Source of the DNA: DASUPK01 sp963743575
GTDB lineage: Bacteria; Actinomycetota; Thermoleophilia; Solirubrobacterales; 70-9
Assembly (NCBI GenBank): GCA_963743575.1
Contig: CAVUQC010000002.1
Coordinates: 398,845 to 462,844 of the forward strand
DNA: 64,000 nucleotides
Direction: 5' to 3'
Position numbers and translations under genes: made by a program. How positions within the stretch are numbered: position 1 is the stretch's first letter; each line of letters opens with the position of its first letter. The notes under the pieces are model-generated. The model was not told the DNA's origin, did not search any database, and was given only the letters and a program-made list of their open reading frames with translations. Shown piece after piece: positions 57,800 through 64,000 of this stretch.

Positions 57800-58888
57800 G
57801 TGCGAAGCAGGATCAGAGCTCTCGCCAGCGATGAGGCCCTGGTCGCGCGCCTCGGGCGCATCGTCATCTGGGTGGGGGCCGTCGCACTGCTGATGTTCGT
57901 CCTTGACCTGCTCGGGATCCCGGTCTCCGACTGGATTCGCTCCCTGCTCCGGAAGATCCGAGAGGTTCCGGTCTGGGCAGTCGTCACCGGCGTTCTCCTC
58001 CAAACGGCCCAGACGACGCTGGCGGCGATCGCCTGGGTGGCCATCCTGCGCGCGGCCTATCCCCGGGTGGAGATCACCGTGCGGCTGGTCCTGGCGGCCT
58101 ACGCCACCTCCGTGGCGATGAACAGCTTCCTCCCGGCCAACATCGGCACCTGGGTGATGCTGATCATGTTCACGACCGTGATCGCCGGCGCCACCTTCAC
58201 GGCGATGCTCTCCGGGATCGCGGTGCAGAAGATCCCGTTCTCGGTCTTCAACATCGCCGTCTACCTGTACCTCTTCCTCTCCGTCGCGGGCTCGTTCTCG
58301 ATCAAGCTCGGCGGATTGGCCGACCACTGGGTTCTCGCGGTGGCGATCGCCGCCGGCCTGGTCTTCCTTGTGGTGCTCGCGACTCGGATCTTCCGCGAGC
58401 AATGGCACAAGCTTCGTGAGCAGCTGTTCGTCGGGGGCGCGATCCTCCGCTCGCCGCGACGGACGCTGATCCGTGTGGCCCTTCCCGAGCTCGGCAGCTA
58501 CCTGGCCCGGCTGGGAATCATCGCCGTCTTTCTCGGCGCGTACAGCATCCCCGTCACCTTCCACAACGTCGCCTCGGTCACCGCGTCCAACTCGATCTCG
58601 AACAGCGTCTCGCTGACGCCGGGCGGCGTCGGCGTCACCCAGGCGATGAACAGCGCGGCGCTCAAGAACCAGGCGAGCGCTCAGGATGCGACCGCCTACT
58701 CGGCCTCCCAGCAGCTCATCACCTCCGCCTGGAACGTGGTGTTCGCGGTGATCATGGTCTCCTGGGTGTTCGGCTGGTCCGGAGGCAAGGACCTGGTGAA
58801 GAGCTCCTATGAGCAGGCCAAGGAGAAGAGCGAGGAGCTCAAGGAGAAGCGCCGTACCCGCCGCGACGCCCGGCACGCTGCCGGCTGA
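57800..58888 (+). CDS. Lysylphosphatidylglycerol synthase TM-region (UPF0104-like) membrane protein
   Basis: A protein of 362 residues with about eight membrane helices, GTG start. The segment SVAMNSFLPANIGTWVMLIMFTTVIAGATF and the late SNSISNSVSLTPGGVGVTQAMNSAAL match the flippase-like family that includes the membrane part of MprF. There is no synthase domain. A role in moving lipids across the membrane is likely. The C-terminus is charged (KEKSEELKEKRRTRRDARH). A GC hairpin (58978-58999) follows, upstream of the next gene. Confidence 0.85.
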   Translation: MRSRIRALASDEALVARLGRIVIWVGAVALLMFVLDLLGIPVSDWIRSLLRKIREVPVWAVVTGVLLQTAQTTLAAIAWVAILRAAYPRVEITVRLVLAAYATSVAMNSFLPANIGTWVMLIMFTTVIAGATFTAMLSGIAVQKIPFSVFNIAVYLYLFLSVAGSFSIKLGGLADHWVLAVAIAAGLVFLVVLATRIFREQWHKLREQLFVGGAILRSPRRTLIRVALPELGSYLARLGIIAVFLGAYSIPVTFHNVASVTASNSISNSVSLTPGGVGVTQAMNSAALKNQASAQDATAYSASQQLITSAWNVVFAVIMVSWVFGWSGGKDLVKSSYEQAKEKSEELKEKRRTRRDARHAAG

Positions 58889-59021
58889 TCGCCAAATCAC
58901 CCTGATCGGGGGATGCCGGTCCCCGGAACCACTGCCACGGTTCCCACCGGCGCGTATTTGCGCGCCCACTGCGGATACGGCCGCCTCGTCTGGCGGCCGG
59001 CAACAGAGAGGAAACAAACAG

Positions 59022-59420
59022 ATGAGAGGTGCAGGCCGGGCTGCGTTCGCCGCAGTCCTTCTGCTGATCGTCGGAACCCTGAACATCATCTACGGGATCG
59101 GCGCAATCAGTGACGCGAGCTTCTACGCCAACGACACGAGGTACATCCTCACCAACCTCCACGCCCTGGGCTGGATCCTGGTGATTCTCGGTGTTATTCA
59201 GCTCACGGGTGGGTTCTCCCTGATGGCCGGCAACGTGTGGGGCCGGATCATCGGGATCATCGGCGGCAGCCTGGGCGCCATCGGCGCGCTGCTTTCGATG
59301 GGCGGCTCCCATCCGTTCTGGGAGCTGGGGATTTTTGCGCTCTGTGTCTGGGTCGTCTACGGGATCATCGTCCTCGGCTCCGATGAGCCGTCGGGCGCCG
59401 GGACCGACACACGAGCCTGA
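59022..59420 (+). CDS. DUF7144 family membrane protein
   Basis: A protein of 132 residues from ATG 59022 with AGAGAGG upstream; the frame open further up to 58809 overlaps the previous gene. Four hydrophobic segments (AAFAAVLLLIVGTLNIIYGIGAI; LHALGWILVILGVIQLTGGFSLM; IIGIIGGSLGAIGALLSMGG; LGIFALCVWVVYGIIVL). The layout with a polar SDASFYANDTRYILTN loop is that of the DUF7144 family. Function unknown. Confidence 0.85.
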   Translation: MRGAGRAAFAAVLLLIVGTLNIIYGIGAISDASFYANDTRYILTNLHALGWILVILGVIQLTGGFSLMAGNVWGRIIGIIGGSLGAIGALLSMGGSHPFWELGIFALCVWVVYGIIVLGSDEPSGAGTDTRA

Positions 59421-59429
59421 GACCTTGAG

Positions 59430-59460
59430 GGAGTCCGGCCGGACCGTCCGGTCGGACTCC
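59430..59460. terminator. Bidirectional hairpin terminator
   Basis: GGAGTCCGGCCG (59430-59441) pairs with CGGTCGGACTCC (59449-59460) with one G-T pair. It lies between the ends of the convergent DUF7144 and greA genes. Confidence 0.7.
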
Positions 59461-59489
59461 TGCGGTCCGCCGTCGTACTCCGGGACCGC

Positions 59490-59972
59490 CTAGGAGACGA
59501 GCTTTTCGACCCGGTAGGTCTTCTGGCCGCGCGGCGTCTCGACCCTGACGTCATCTCCTACGGCCTTGTTCTGGAGCGCACGGCCCACCGGCGACTCGAT
59601 CGAGAGCTTGCCTTGCGCAAAGTCGGCCTCCGTCGCGCCGACCAGGGTCCAGGTGTTGACCTTGCCCGTCCCCTCGTCGAAGACCTCGGCCGTCCGGCCG
59701 AAGGCGAAGGTGTCGGGCGCGGCGTCGGTTGACTCGACCACCGTGGCCCGCCGGAGTCTCTCGCGCAGGCGCCTGATCCGCGCCTCGAGATGCCCCTGGT
59801 CGTCCTTGGCGATGTGGTACTCGGCGTTCTCCTTCAGGTCGCCCAGCTCCCTGGCCTCCTTGATCCGCGCGGACATCTCGCTGCGGCGCGGGCCCTCGAG
59901 CTCCCCGAGCTCGGCGCGGAGGGCTTCGATGCCCTCCGGCGTGATGGATTCGCTCTGTCCGGCTTCGCTCAT
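59490..59972 (-). CDS. greA: Transcription elongation factor GreA
   Basis: A protein of 160 residues. N-terminal antiparallel coiled coil with the tip motif ELGDLKENAEYH (acidic Asp/Glu that reach the polymerase active site) and the C-terminal FKBP-like domain (SPVGRALQNKAVGDDVRVETPRGQKTYRVEKL). It rescues backtracked RNA polymerase by stimulating transcript cleavage. Transcribed alone, divergent from the DUF2630 gene. Confidence 0.96.
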   Translation of the reverse strand: MSEAGQSESITPEGIEALRAELGELEGPRRSEMSARIKEARELGDLKENAEYHIAKDDQGHLEARIRRLRERLRRATVVESTDAAPDTFAFGRTAEVFDEGTGKVNTWTLVGATEADFAQGKLSIESPVGRALQNKAVGDDVRVETPRGQKTYRVEKLVS

Positions 59973-60006
59973 GCTCTCACCCTAGCCGCACCGTAGGATT
60001 CGGCAC

Positions 60007-60261
60007 ATGAGCGACGAGAGCATTGCCAAGAGAATCGAACGGCTGGTCGGCGAGGAGAAGGAGCTGCGCGGCCGCGAGCAGAAGGACCGCGACGACGAGG
60101 GTTCACTCGAGTCCGATCGCGAGCGTCTTCGCGCGGTCGAGGTCGAGCTGGATCAATGCTGGGACCTGCTTCGCCAGCGGCGTGCGAAGGAGGAGTTCGG
60201 TCAGAACCCGGACGGCGCCGAGGGGCGCAGCGCCGGCACGGTCGAGAACTACCGGCAGTAG
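60007..60261 (+). CDS. DUF2630 family protein
   Basis: An 84-residue, highly charged helical protein: SIAKRIERLVGEEKELRGREQ, then LRAVEVELDQCWDLLRQRRAKEEFGQNPDGAEGRSAGTVENY. The CWDLLRQRRA...V..Y ending is the family signature. Restricted to actinobacteria and of unknown function; probably a coiled-coil dimer. Confidence 0.92.
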   Translation: MSDESIAKRIERLVGEEKELRGREQKDRDDEGSLESDRERLRAVEVELDQCWDLLRQRRAKEEFGQNPDGAEGRSAGTVENYRQ

Positions 60262-60267
60262 GCGCGG

Positions 60268-60582
60268 TCAGCCGGCGAGTGGCGACGGCGGGATGCGGGT
60301 TTCCCCTGTCACATCGGGGATCAGCATCGCGAGGTCGTCGACGTAGCACCAGGACCACTCCTCGCCGGGCTCGAGCGAGCGGATCAGTGGATGCTCGCTC
60401 TCCTTGGCGTGCGCCGTGGCGTGCTTGTTCGGCGAGTCGTCGCAACAGCCCACCTTCCCGCACTCGAGGCAGATCCGCAGGTGGAGCCAGGGATCGCCCG
60501 TCTTCAGACACTCCTCGCAGCCCTCGACCGACTCGGGAAGCTGGGTGACCTCGATCTGATCGAGATGGGTGCAGGCGGGCAT
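60268..60582 (-). CDS. UBP-type zinc finger protein
   Basis: A protein of 104 residues with the full ZnF-UBP pattern: CTHLDQI, EGCEECLKTGDPWLHLRICLECGKVGCCDDSPNKHATAHAKESEHPLIRSLEPGEEWSWCYVD. All eight or nine Cys/His ligands appear present. In eukaryotes the domain binds ubiquitin C-termini; bacterial single-domain versions are common in actinobacteria and may bind C-terminal Gly-Gly tails of beta-grasp proteins. It lies next to a disulfide oxidoreductase gene. Confidence 0.92.
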   Translation of the reverse strand: MPACTHLDQIEVTQLPESVEGCEECLKTGDPWLHLRICLECGKVGCCDDSPNKHATAHAKESEHPLIRSLEPGEEWSWCYVDDLAMLIPDVTGETRIPPSPLAG

Positions 60583-60594
60583 CGTCGATTCAGC

Positions 60595-61941
60595 CTAGCG
60601 AGCGGCCTTGGCGGTCAGCTGCATCAGGGTGTCCAGGAAAGCCTCGGAGAAGGTGGGGAACGGCTGGATCACGTCGTTCATCACCGCGAGCGTGATCTGC
60701 GCACGGATCGCCACCGTCGCCTGCTGGAGCCATTCGCCGGCCTCCGGACCGAGCGCGTGCGCGCCGGTGATTCGCTCTCCGTCGGAGATCAGGGTCATGA
60801 AGCCCGGGTGCTTGTCGTAGGCGCGTGTATAGGTCGAGGTGCGCGAGACCGCTGCCATCTGGACGGTCGCCTCGTGCTTTCCCTCGGCCTCGCCGACGGA
60901 GGCCGCCTGCGGGTCGGTGAAGGTGACGCGGGGCACCGCCGAGTAGTTCGCCTCGCGCGAGCCGCCCAGGATGTTGTCGGCGGCGATCCGGCCCTGATAC
61001 TTGCCGACATAGGTGAGCGGCCAGATGCCGGTCACGTCGCCGATCGCCCAGACGTTCTCGCCGGCCCGCATGTGCGAGTCGACCTCGATCCCCTGTTTGC
61101 CCGGTTCGATTCCGACCGTGTCCAGGCCGATGCCGTCCACCCGGGGCCGCCTGCCGGTGGCCACCAGCAGGCAGTCGCCTCGCAGGTCCTCCCTCTCGCC
61201 GAAGGAGACGACGAACTCCCCACCCTCCTTCGTGACCGCCTCGGCCAGCTGCCCGAAGTGAAGCTCGATGCCATCGTCGGTCAGCGCCTCGCCCAGAGCC
61301 TCGCCGAGCGGCTTCGGCTCGTTGGGCAGCACGTGATCCATTCCCTCGACCAGCACCACCTCTGCCCCCATGCGCCGAAACGCCTGGCCCATCTCGACCC
61401 CGACCGGGCCGGCGCCGAGAATGATCATGCGCTTCGGTACCTCCGTCGCAGCCGTTGCCTCGCGGTTGGTCCAGATCCCATCCAGGTCACGCAGGCCATC
61501 AATCGGAGGAATGAACGGATCGGCGCCTGTGGCGACGACGACGTGCTCGGCCGTCTTCTCGGTGTCGCCGACCGCGACGGTGTTCGACCCGGTGAACCGG
61601 GCCTCCCCCCGCAACAGATCGATCCCCTCGCTGTCCAGCCACTTGACCTGGCCGTCGTCGGTGTGGTCGGAGACCTGGAAGTCGCGCCAGGCGAACGCGG
61701 CGGAGGGGTCGAGCTGCCCGGTGATCGCCTCGGCGGCCCCCGGCGCATCCCGCGCCTCGGCGAGCGCCTCCCCGGGGCGGAGCAGCGTCTTCGATGGGAT
61801 GCAGGCCCAATAGGAGCATTCGCCTCCGACCAGCTCGCGCTCGGCGACGGCGACCTTGAGCCCGCCCTCGACCAGGCGCCCGGCGCAGTGCTCACCCGGC
61901 GATCCGGCGCCCATGACGATGGCGTCGTAGTCGTAACTCAC
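60595..61941 (-). CDS. Pyridine nucleotide-disulfide oxidoreductase (lipoamide dehydrogenase/mercuric reductase-like)
   Basis: A protein of 448 residues. FAD site AIVMGAGSPGEHCAGRL; redox disulfide CSYWACIPSKTLLRP (Cys-x4-Cys preserved, but the usual GTCxNxGC is changed); NAD site MIILGAGPVGVEMGQAFRRMG; NVWAIGDVTGIWPLTYVGKYQG. The C-terminal active-site region reads PFPTFSEAF where lipoamide dehydrogenase has HAHPTxSE, so the catalytic His is absent. It is therefore unlikely to be a standard dihydrolipoyl dehydrogenase. Substrate unknown. Overlaps the small gene upstream by 4 bases. Confidence 0.9.
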   Translation of the reverse strand: MSYDYDAIVMGAGSPGEHCAGRLVEGGLKVAVAERELVGGECSYWACIPSKTLLRPGEALAEARDAPGAAEAITGQLDPSAAFAWRDFQVSDHTDDGQVKWLDSEGIDLLRGEARFTGSNTVAVGDTEKTAEHVVVATGADPFIPPIDGLRDLDGIWTNREATAATEVPKRMIILGAGPVGVEMGQAFRRMGAEVVLVEGMDHVLPNEPKPLGEALGEALTDDGIELHFGQLAEAVTKEGGEFVVSFGEREDLRGDCLLVATGRRPRVDGIGLDTVGIEPGKQGIEVDSHMRAGENVWAIGDVTGIWPLTYVGKYQGRIAADNILGGSREANYSAVPRVTFTDPQAASVGEAEGKHEATVQMAAVSRTSTYTRAYDKHPGFMTLISDGERITGAHALGPEAGEWLQQATVAIRAQITLAVMNDVIQPFPTFSEAFLDTLMQLTAKAAR

Positions 61942-62141
61942 TCCCCTCCCCCCTCGGCCAGGACACCCTCCATGTACTTGCGGGCGTCCGCGTCCGCCTC
62001 ATCAGGCGTTCGCCCGTCCTCGCGGGCGACGATGTAGGCGGCATAGAAGCCCGACCAGTGGTGCTTCGGGGCCTCAGCCTCGAAGGGCCCGTGGTGCTCC
62101 TCGGCCTCTCGCAATAGTCCTGCCAGGGTCTCGACGTCCAT
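61938..62141 (-). CDS. Small conserved protein
   Basis: A protein of 67 residues: LAGLLREAEEHHGPFEAEAPKHHWSGFYAAYIVAREDGRTPDEADADARKYMEGVL. Soluble, acidic, with His and Trp in the middle (EAPKHHWSGFYAAYI). Resembles short unnamed actinobacterial proteins often found near VOC-family genes. AGAGGAGA precedes the ATG. Its stop overlaps the start of the oxidoreductase gene, so it is co-translated. Confidence 0.78.
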   Translation of the reverse strand: MDVETLAGLLREAEEHHGPFEAEAPKHHWSGFYAAYIVAREDGRTPDEADADARKYMEGVLAEGGGE

Positions 62142-62160
62142 GCTGTCTCCTCTCGCTTGC

Positions 62161-62589
62161 CTATTCGCGCCCGGGCAGGCGCTCGGTGATCTCCTGAAGC
62201 AGCCATGTATTTCCGTCCGGATCGCTGAAGCGGGCGAATGAGCCGTAGGTGGCGCGATCGGGATCGGGTCCGCTCACCTCCTCGCCTTCGGCGCGATGGA
62301 ACACCTCACCCACGTCGGCCCCCTTGTCGATCAGCTCGGCTCGAGCCTCGTCGATGTCCGAAACGATCAGGTAGGTCGTCTGAGCCGAGCCGGGATCAGC
62401 GGCGGTGAGCCCGACACCGAACTGGATCGAGCAGGCGGAGCCGGGAGGGGTCAACTGGACGACTCGGAAGCTCTCGCTGATGGGGAAATCCGCATCCAAT
62501 CGCCATCCGAGGCCCTCGTAGTAAGCCTTCGCGCGATCCACGTCGGAGACCGGAATCACAACGACCTCGAGCTTGAAATCCATGCTCAA
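62161..62589 (-). CDS. VOC family (glyoxalase/bleomycin-resistance-like) protein
   Basis: A protein of 142 residues with two beta-alpha-beta-beta-beta modules: LEVVVIPVSDVDRAKAYYEGLGWRLDAD and TYLIVSDIDEARAELIDKGADVG, ending FSDPDGNTWLLQEI. Metal ligands are partly recognisable (Glu in WLLQE). A lyase, dioxygenase or binding function cannot be told apart. Likely first gene of a three-gene set with the 67-residue protein and the oxidoreductase. Confidence 0.9.
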   Translation of the reverse strand: MSMDFKLEVVVIPVSDVDRAKAYYEGLGWRLDADFPISESFRVVQLTPPGSACSIQFGVGLTAADPGSAQTTYLIVSDIDEARAELIDKGADVGEVFHRAEGEEVSGPDPDRATYGSFARFSDPDGNTWLLQEITERLPGRE

Positions 62590-62688
62590 TCCCCTCTTTT
62601 TGATGTAACGGGCAGCCAGTTGACCGGCGTGGGCGGACCCTACTCCTATGCCACCGTTGTTCTGGGGACTCCCCCAGACGTGTGACGC

Positions 62689-62889
62689 TCAGCCGTTCTC
62701 CAGGTTCTGGCGGGCCTGCTCGTATTCGGCGTCGCTCAGGTCTCCCTGCTCCTTTAATCTGGCGAGTCGCTCGAGCTGGGCGTCCCGATCGACAGGCTGC
62801 GGCTGTGGGGTCGCCGCCTGACGGCTTGCGAGCAGGCCCTGGAGTACGGCGGCGTTGGCCTCCTTGTTCCGGTCCGCAGAAGGCTCGAA
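62689..62889 (-). pseudogene. SHOCT-domain remnant without a start codon
   Basis: The minus strand encodes NKEANAAVLQGLLASRQ, a Pro/Gln linker, and a good SHOCT segment (QLERLARLKEQGDLSDAEYEQARQNLENG) ending at TGA 62691-62689. An in-frame TGA lies just upstream (62892-62890), and there is no ATG, GTG or TTG between. It sits right behind the terminator of the next gene, so it seems to be a 5'-truncated copy of a SHOCT gene like that at 56903-57190. Confidence 0.6.
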
Positions 62890-62895
62890 TCACAG

Positions 62896-62922
62896 AGAGG
62901 GCGGCCCAAGGGACCGCCCTCT
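62896..62922 (-). terminator. Hairpin terminator
   Basis: AGAGGGCGG (62896-62904) pairs with CCGCCCTCT (62914-62922); it lies 29 bases after the stop of the minus-strand secreted-protein gene. Confidence 0.75.
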
Positions 62923-62950
62923 GCTTCCCAACGGATTGAAGGAGTGCCTG

Positions 62951-63721
62951 TTACTTCTTCTTCTTCTTCTTGGACCCCTTCTGCTTGCACTTCTGGGTCG
63001 ACCTCGCCGTGATCTGCTGGCCGTTGTAGAACGTCGTGGTCTCGCTGACCACCCACTTCCTCTTCTTCCCGCAGCGAGCCATCACGTAGAACAGCTTCTG
63101 GACCCTCTTCTTGCCGTGGACCTTGACCTTCTTCTTCCCGGTCCTGACCTTGCTCTGGAACGTGTCGAAGAGAGTCAGGTCGGTGCCCGGCGTATTGGGC
63201 AGCCCTGTCACGTCCAGCGTGTGGGCTTTCGCGTTGTACTGACCGTTCAGGACCAGTGTCAGGGCCCCCGCGATGCGGGTCCAGACGTACAGGGTCGTCG
63301 GACCGCCGCTCACCAGCATCACGGGATTCGGGCTGGTGAACGCGCCCGTCTTGTTGTTGACCTCGTCAGAACCCGTACCGACGACGCTCGCCCCGCAGGC
63401 CGCATTGACGGCCGTGGTGGTGGCGGCGGTGTTGAGGGTCGCCACCGAGCAGGCGGGCAGCCTGCCGTTCACGAACTTGATGTCCTTGTTGAACGTGAAC
63501 TTGGTCTCCTTGGCCGACGGAGAGGAGCTGAAATCGCTGTACGTAGTGCCGATCACGTTGTGGAGAGACGCGGGGCCGAATGCCTTCTTATCCTGCTTGG
63601 CCGGCGAGAGCGTCGTCTGCAGGGTCTGACCGGTGGGAGCACCCGCGAAGGCGGTCGCCGAGACGATGAGTGCCCCGAGCACGCCGAGCGTGGCTCCGAT
63701 CAGAAACTTATGCTTACGCAT
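62951..63721 (-). CDS. Secreted protein with a poly-lysine C-terminus
   Basis: A protein of 256 residues from ATG 63721 (GAGG 7 bases upstream); a frame open to 63766 lacks a ribosome site. The signal peptide is MRKHKFLIGATLGVLGALIV... cleaved near TAFA. The mature part is a beta-rich domain with Cys pairs (LPACSVATLN...VNAACGASVVGTGSDEV), a middle GQYNAKAHTLDVTGLPNTPGTDLTLFDTF, then a basic region (VRTGKKKVKVHGKKRVQKLFYVMARCGKKRKW) and ends in KKKKKK. No named family. Same style as the lysine-rich exported proteins at 27646-31991. Confidence 0.78.
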   Translation of the reverse strand: MRKHKFLIGATLGVLGALIVSATAFAGAPTGQTLQTTLSPAKQDKKAFGPASLHNVIGTTYSDFSSSPSAKETKFTFNKDIKFVNGRLPACSVATLNTAATTTAVNAACGASVVGTGSDEVNNKTGAFTSPNPVMLVSGGPTTLYVWTRIAGALTLVLNGQYNAKAHTLDVTGLPNTPGTDLTLFDTFQSKVRTGKKKVKVHGKKRVQKLFYVMARCGKKRKWVVSETTTFYNGQQITARSTQKCKQKGSKKKKKK

Positions 63722-63893
63722 ACCAATCCTCGTTCCCTGGCTGTCTTTCACTGTCACCCAACTCAACAGAGGGGCGCCATGACGGTTTCGCTCGCCGGCC
63801 CGGCCTCCGGACGCCCACGCCCGGATCGGGATGGACGATGTCAGCGTCCTGACACGACCGTGGAGCCCGGGTGGTCGCGATACTGCTTGGGCG

Positions 63894-64000
63894 ATGTCGA
63901 AGGAGAACGTGGAGGTTGTCCGCCGTGGCTTCGAAGCCCTTCCAGCGAGGCGGACCCGAGGCGATGCTCGATCTGTTCAGCGACAACGTCATCACCTACC
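63894..64000 (+). pseudogene. SnoaL-like (NTF2 fold) protein, 5' part with an apparent frameshift
   Basis: From ATG 63894 the frame reads MSKENVEVVRRGFEA, a typical SnoaL-like start. After codon 15 the homology continues only if one C of the run 63937-63939 is skipped: then FQRGGPEAMLDLFSDNVITY follows to the window edge, again typical. In the uninterrupted frame the protein turns into ARRTRGDARSVQ. Either a real one-base insertion or a sequencing error. The gene is cut by the right edge, so its fate is unknown. Confidence 0.65.

Overview
The window looks like chromosomal core DNA of a very GC-rich Actinomycetota, most likely class Thermoleophilia (Solirubrobacterales-like). This is inferred from base composition, frequent GTG and TTG starts, 4-base gene overlaps, the actinobacterial gene order pdxS-pdxT...yebC-ruvCAB...secDF...rel, a tRNA gene without encoded CCA, and families such as DUF2630, DUF6325, DUF7144, ECF42 and AbiEi-DUF559 proteins. 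No prophage, insertion sequence or CRISPR array was seen.

Layout. 1-4963: pyrimidine operon on the minus strand, pyrR-pyrB-pyrC-(cysteine hydrolase)-carA-carB, with carB cut by the left edge. 5072-6154: RNase Z and tRNA-Arg(CCG). 6676-8430: a threonine-synthase-like gene plus a MoaD-like sulfur carrier behind a complete SAM-I riboswitch with its own terminator. This suggests homocysteine rather than threonine synthesis. 8554-13534: plus-strand genes for CorA, a HIT protein, phosphohexomutase, an MBL hydrolase and a lipid kinase. 13634-34614: the housekeeping block (in minus-strand order pdxS, pdxT, M29 aminopeptidase, secreted proteins, yebC, ruvC, ruvA, ruvB, Zn-ribbon/PAS protein, secDF, recJ, rel, cupredoxin). 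It is interrupted by several small secreted proteins with poly-lysine runs and by an AbiEi/DUF559 gene bracketed by 37-bp palindromes.

34821-36969: an RpiR regulator, a lipoprotein and a 14-codon ORF with a Shine-Dalgarno sequence matching the whole 16S tail, followed by a strong hairpin. 37358-44780: a light-response cluster built around a MerR/B12-binding (LitR/CarH-type) repressor: NAD-epimerase/DUF2867, photolyase, SDR, SRPBCC, FAD amine oxidase and a frame-disrupted DUF1365 gene. The LitR-SDR intergenic region carries two arrays of three 11-bp direct repeats overlapping a promoter, which is the CarH operator architecture.

44784-53307: glutamate decarboxylase, a YCII/DGPF protein with an ECF42 sigma factor, a DUF2252 protein, a MalT-like LuxR regulator and a CLC channel. 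53309-62889: many small membrane and stress-type proteins (GAP family, PAP2, amphi-Trp, a second lipid kinase, DUF6325, SHOCT, flippase-like, GreA, UBP zinc finger, a disulfide oxidoreductase, VOC). 62951-64000: a poly-lysine secreted protein and an apparently frameshifted SnoaL-like gene cut by the right edge.
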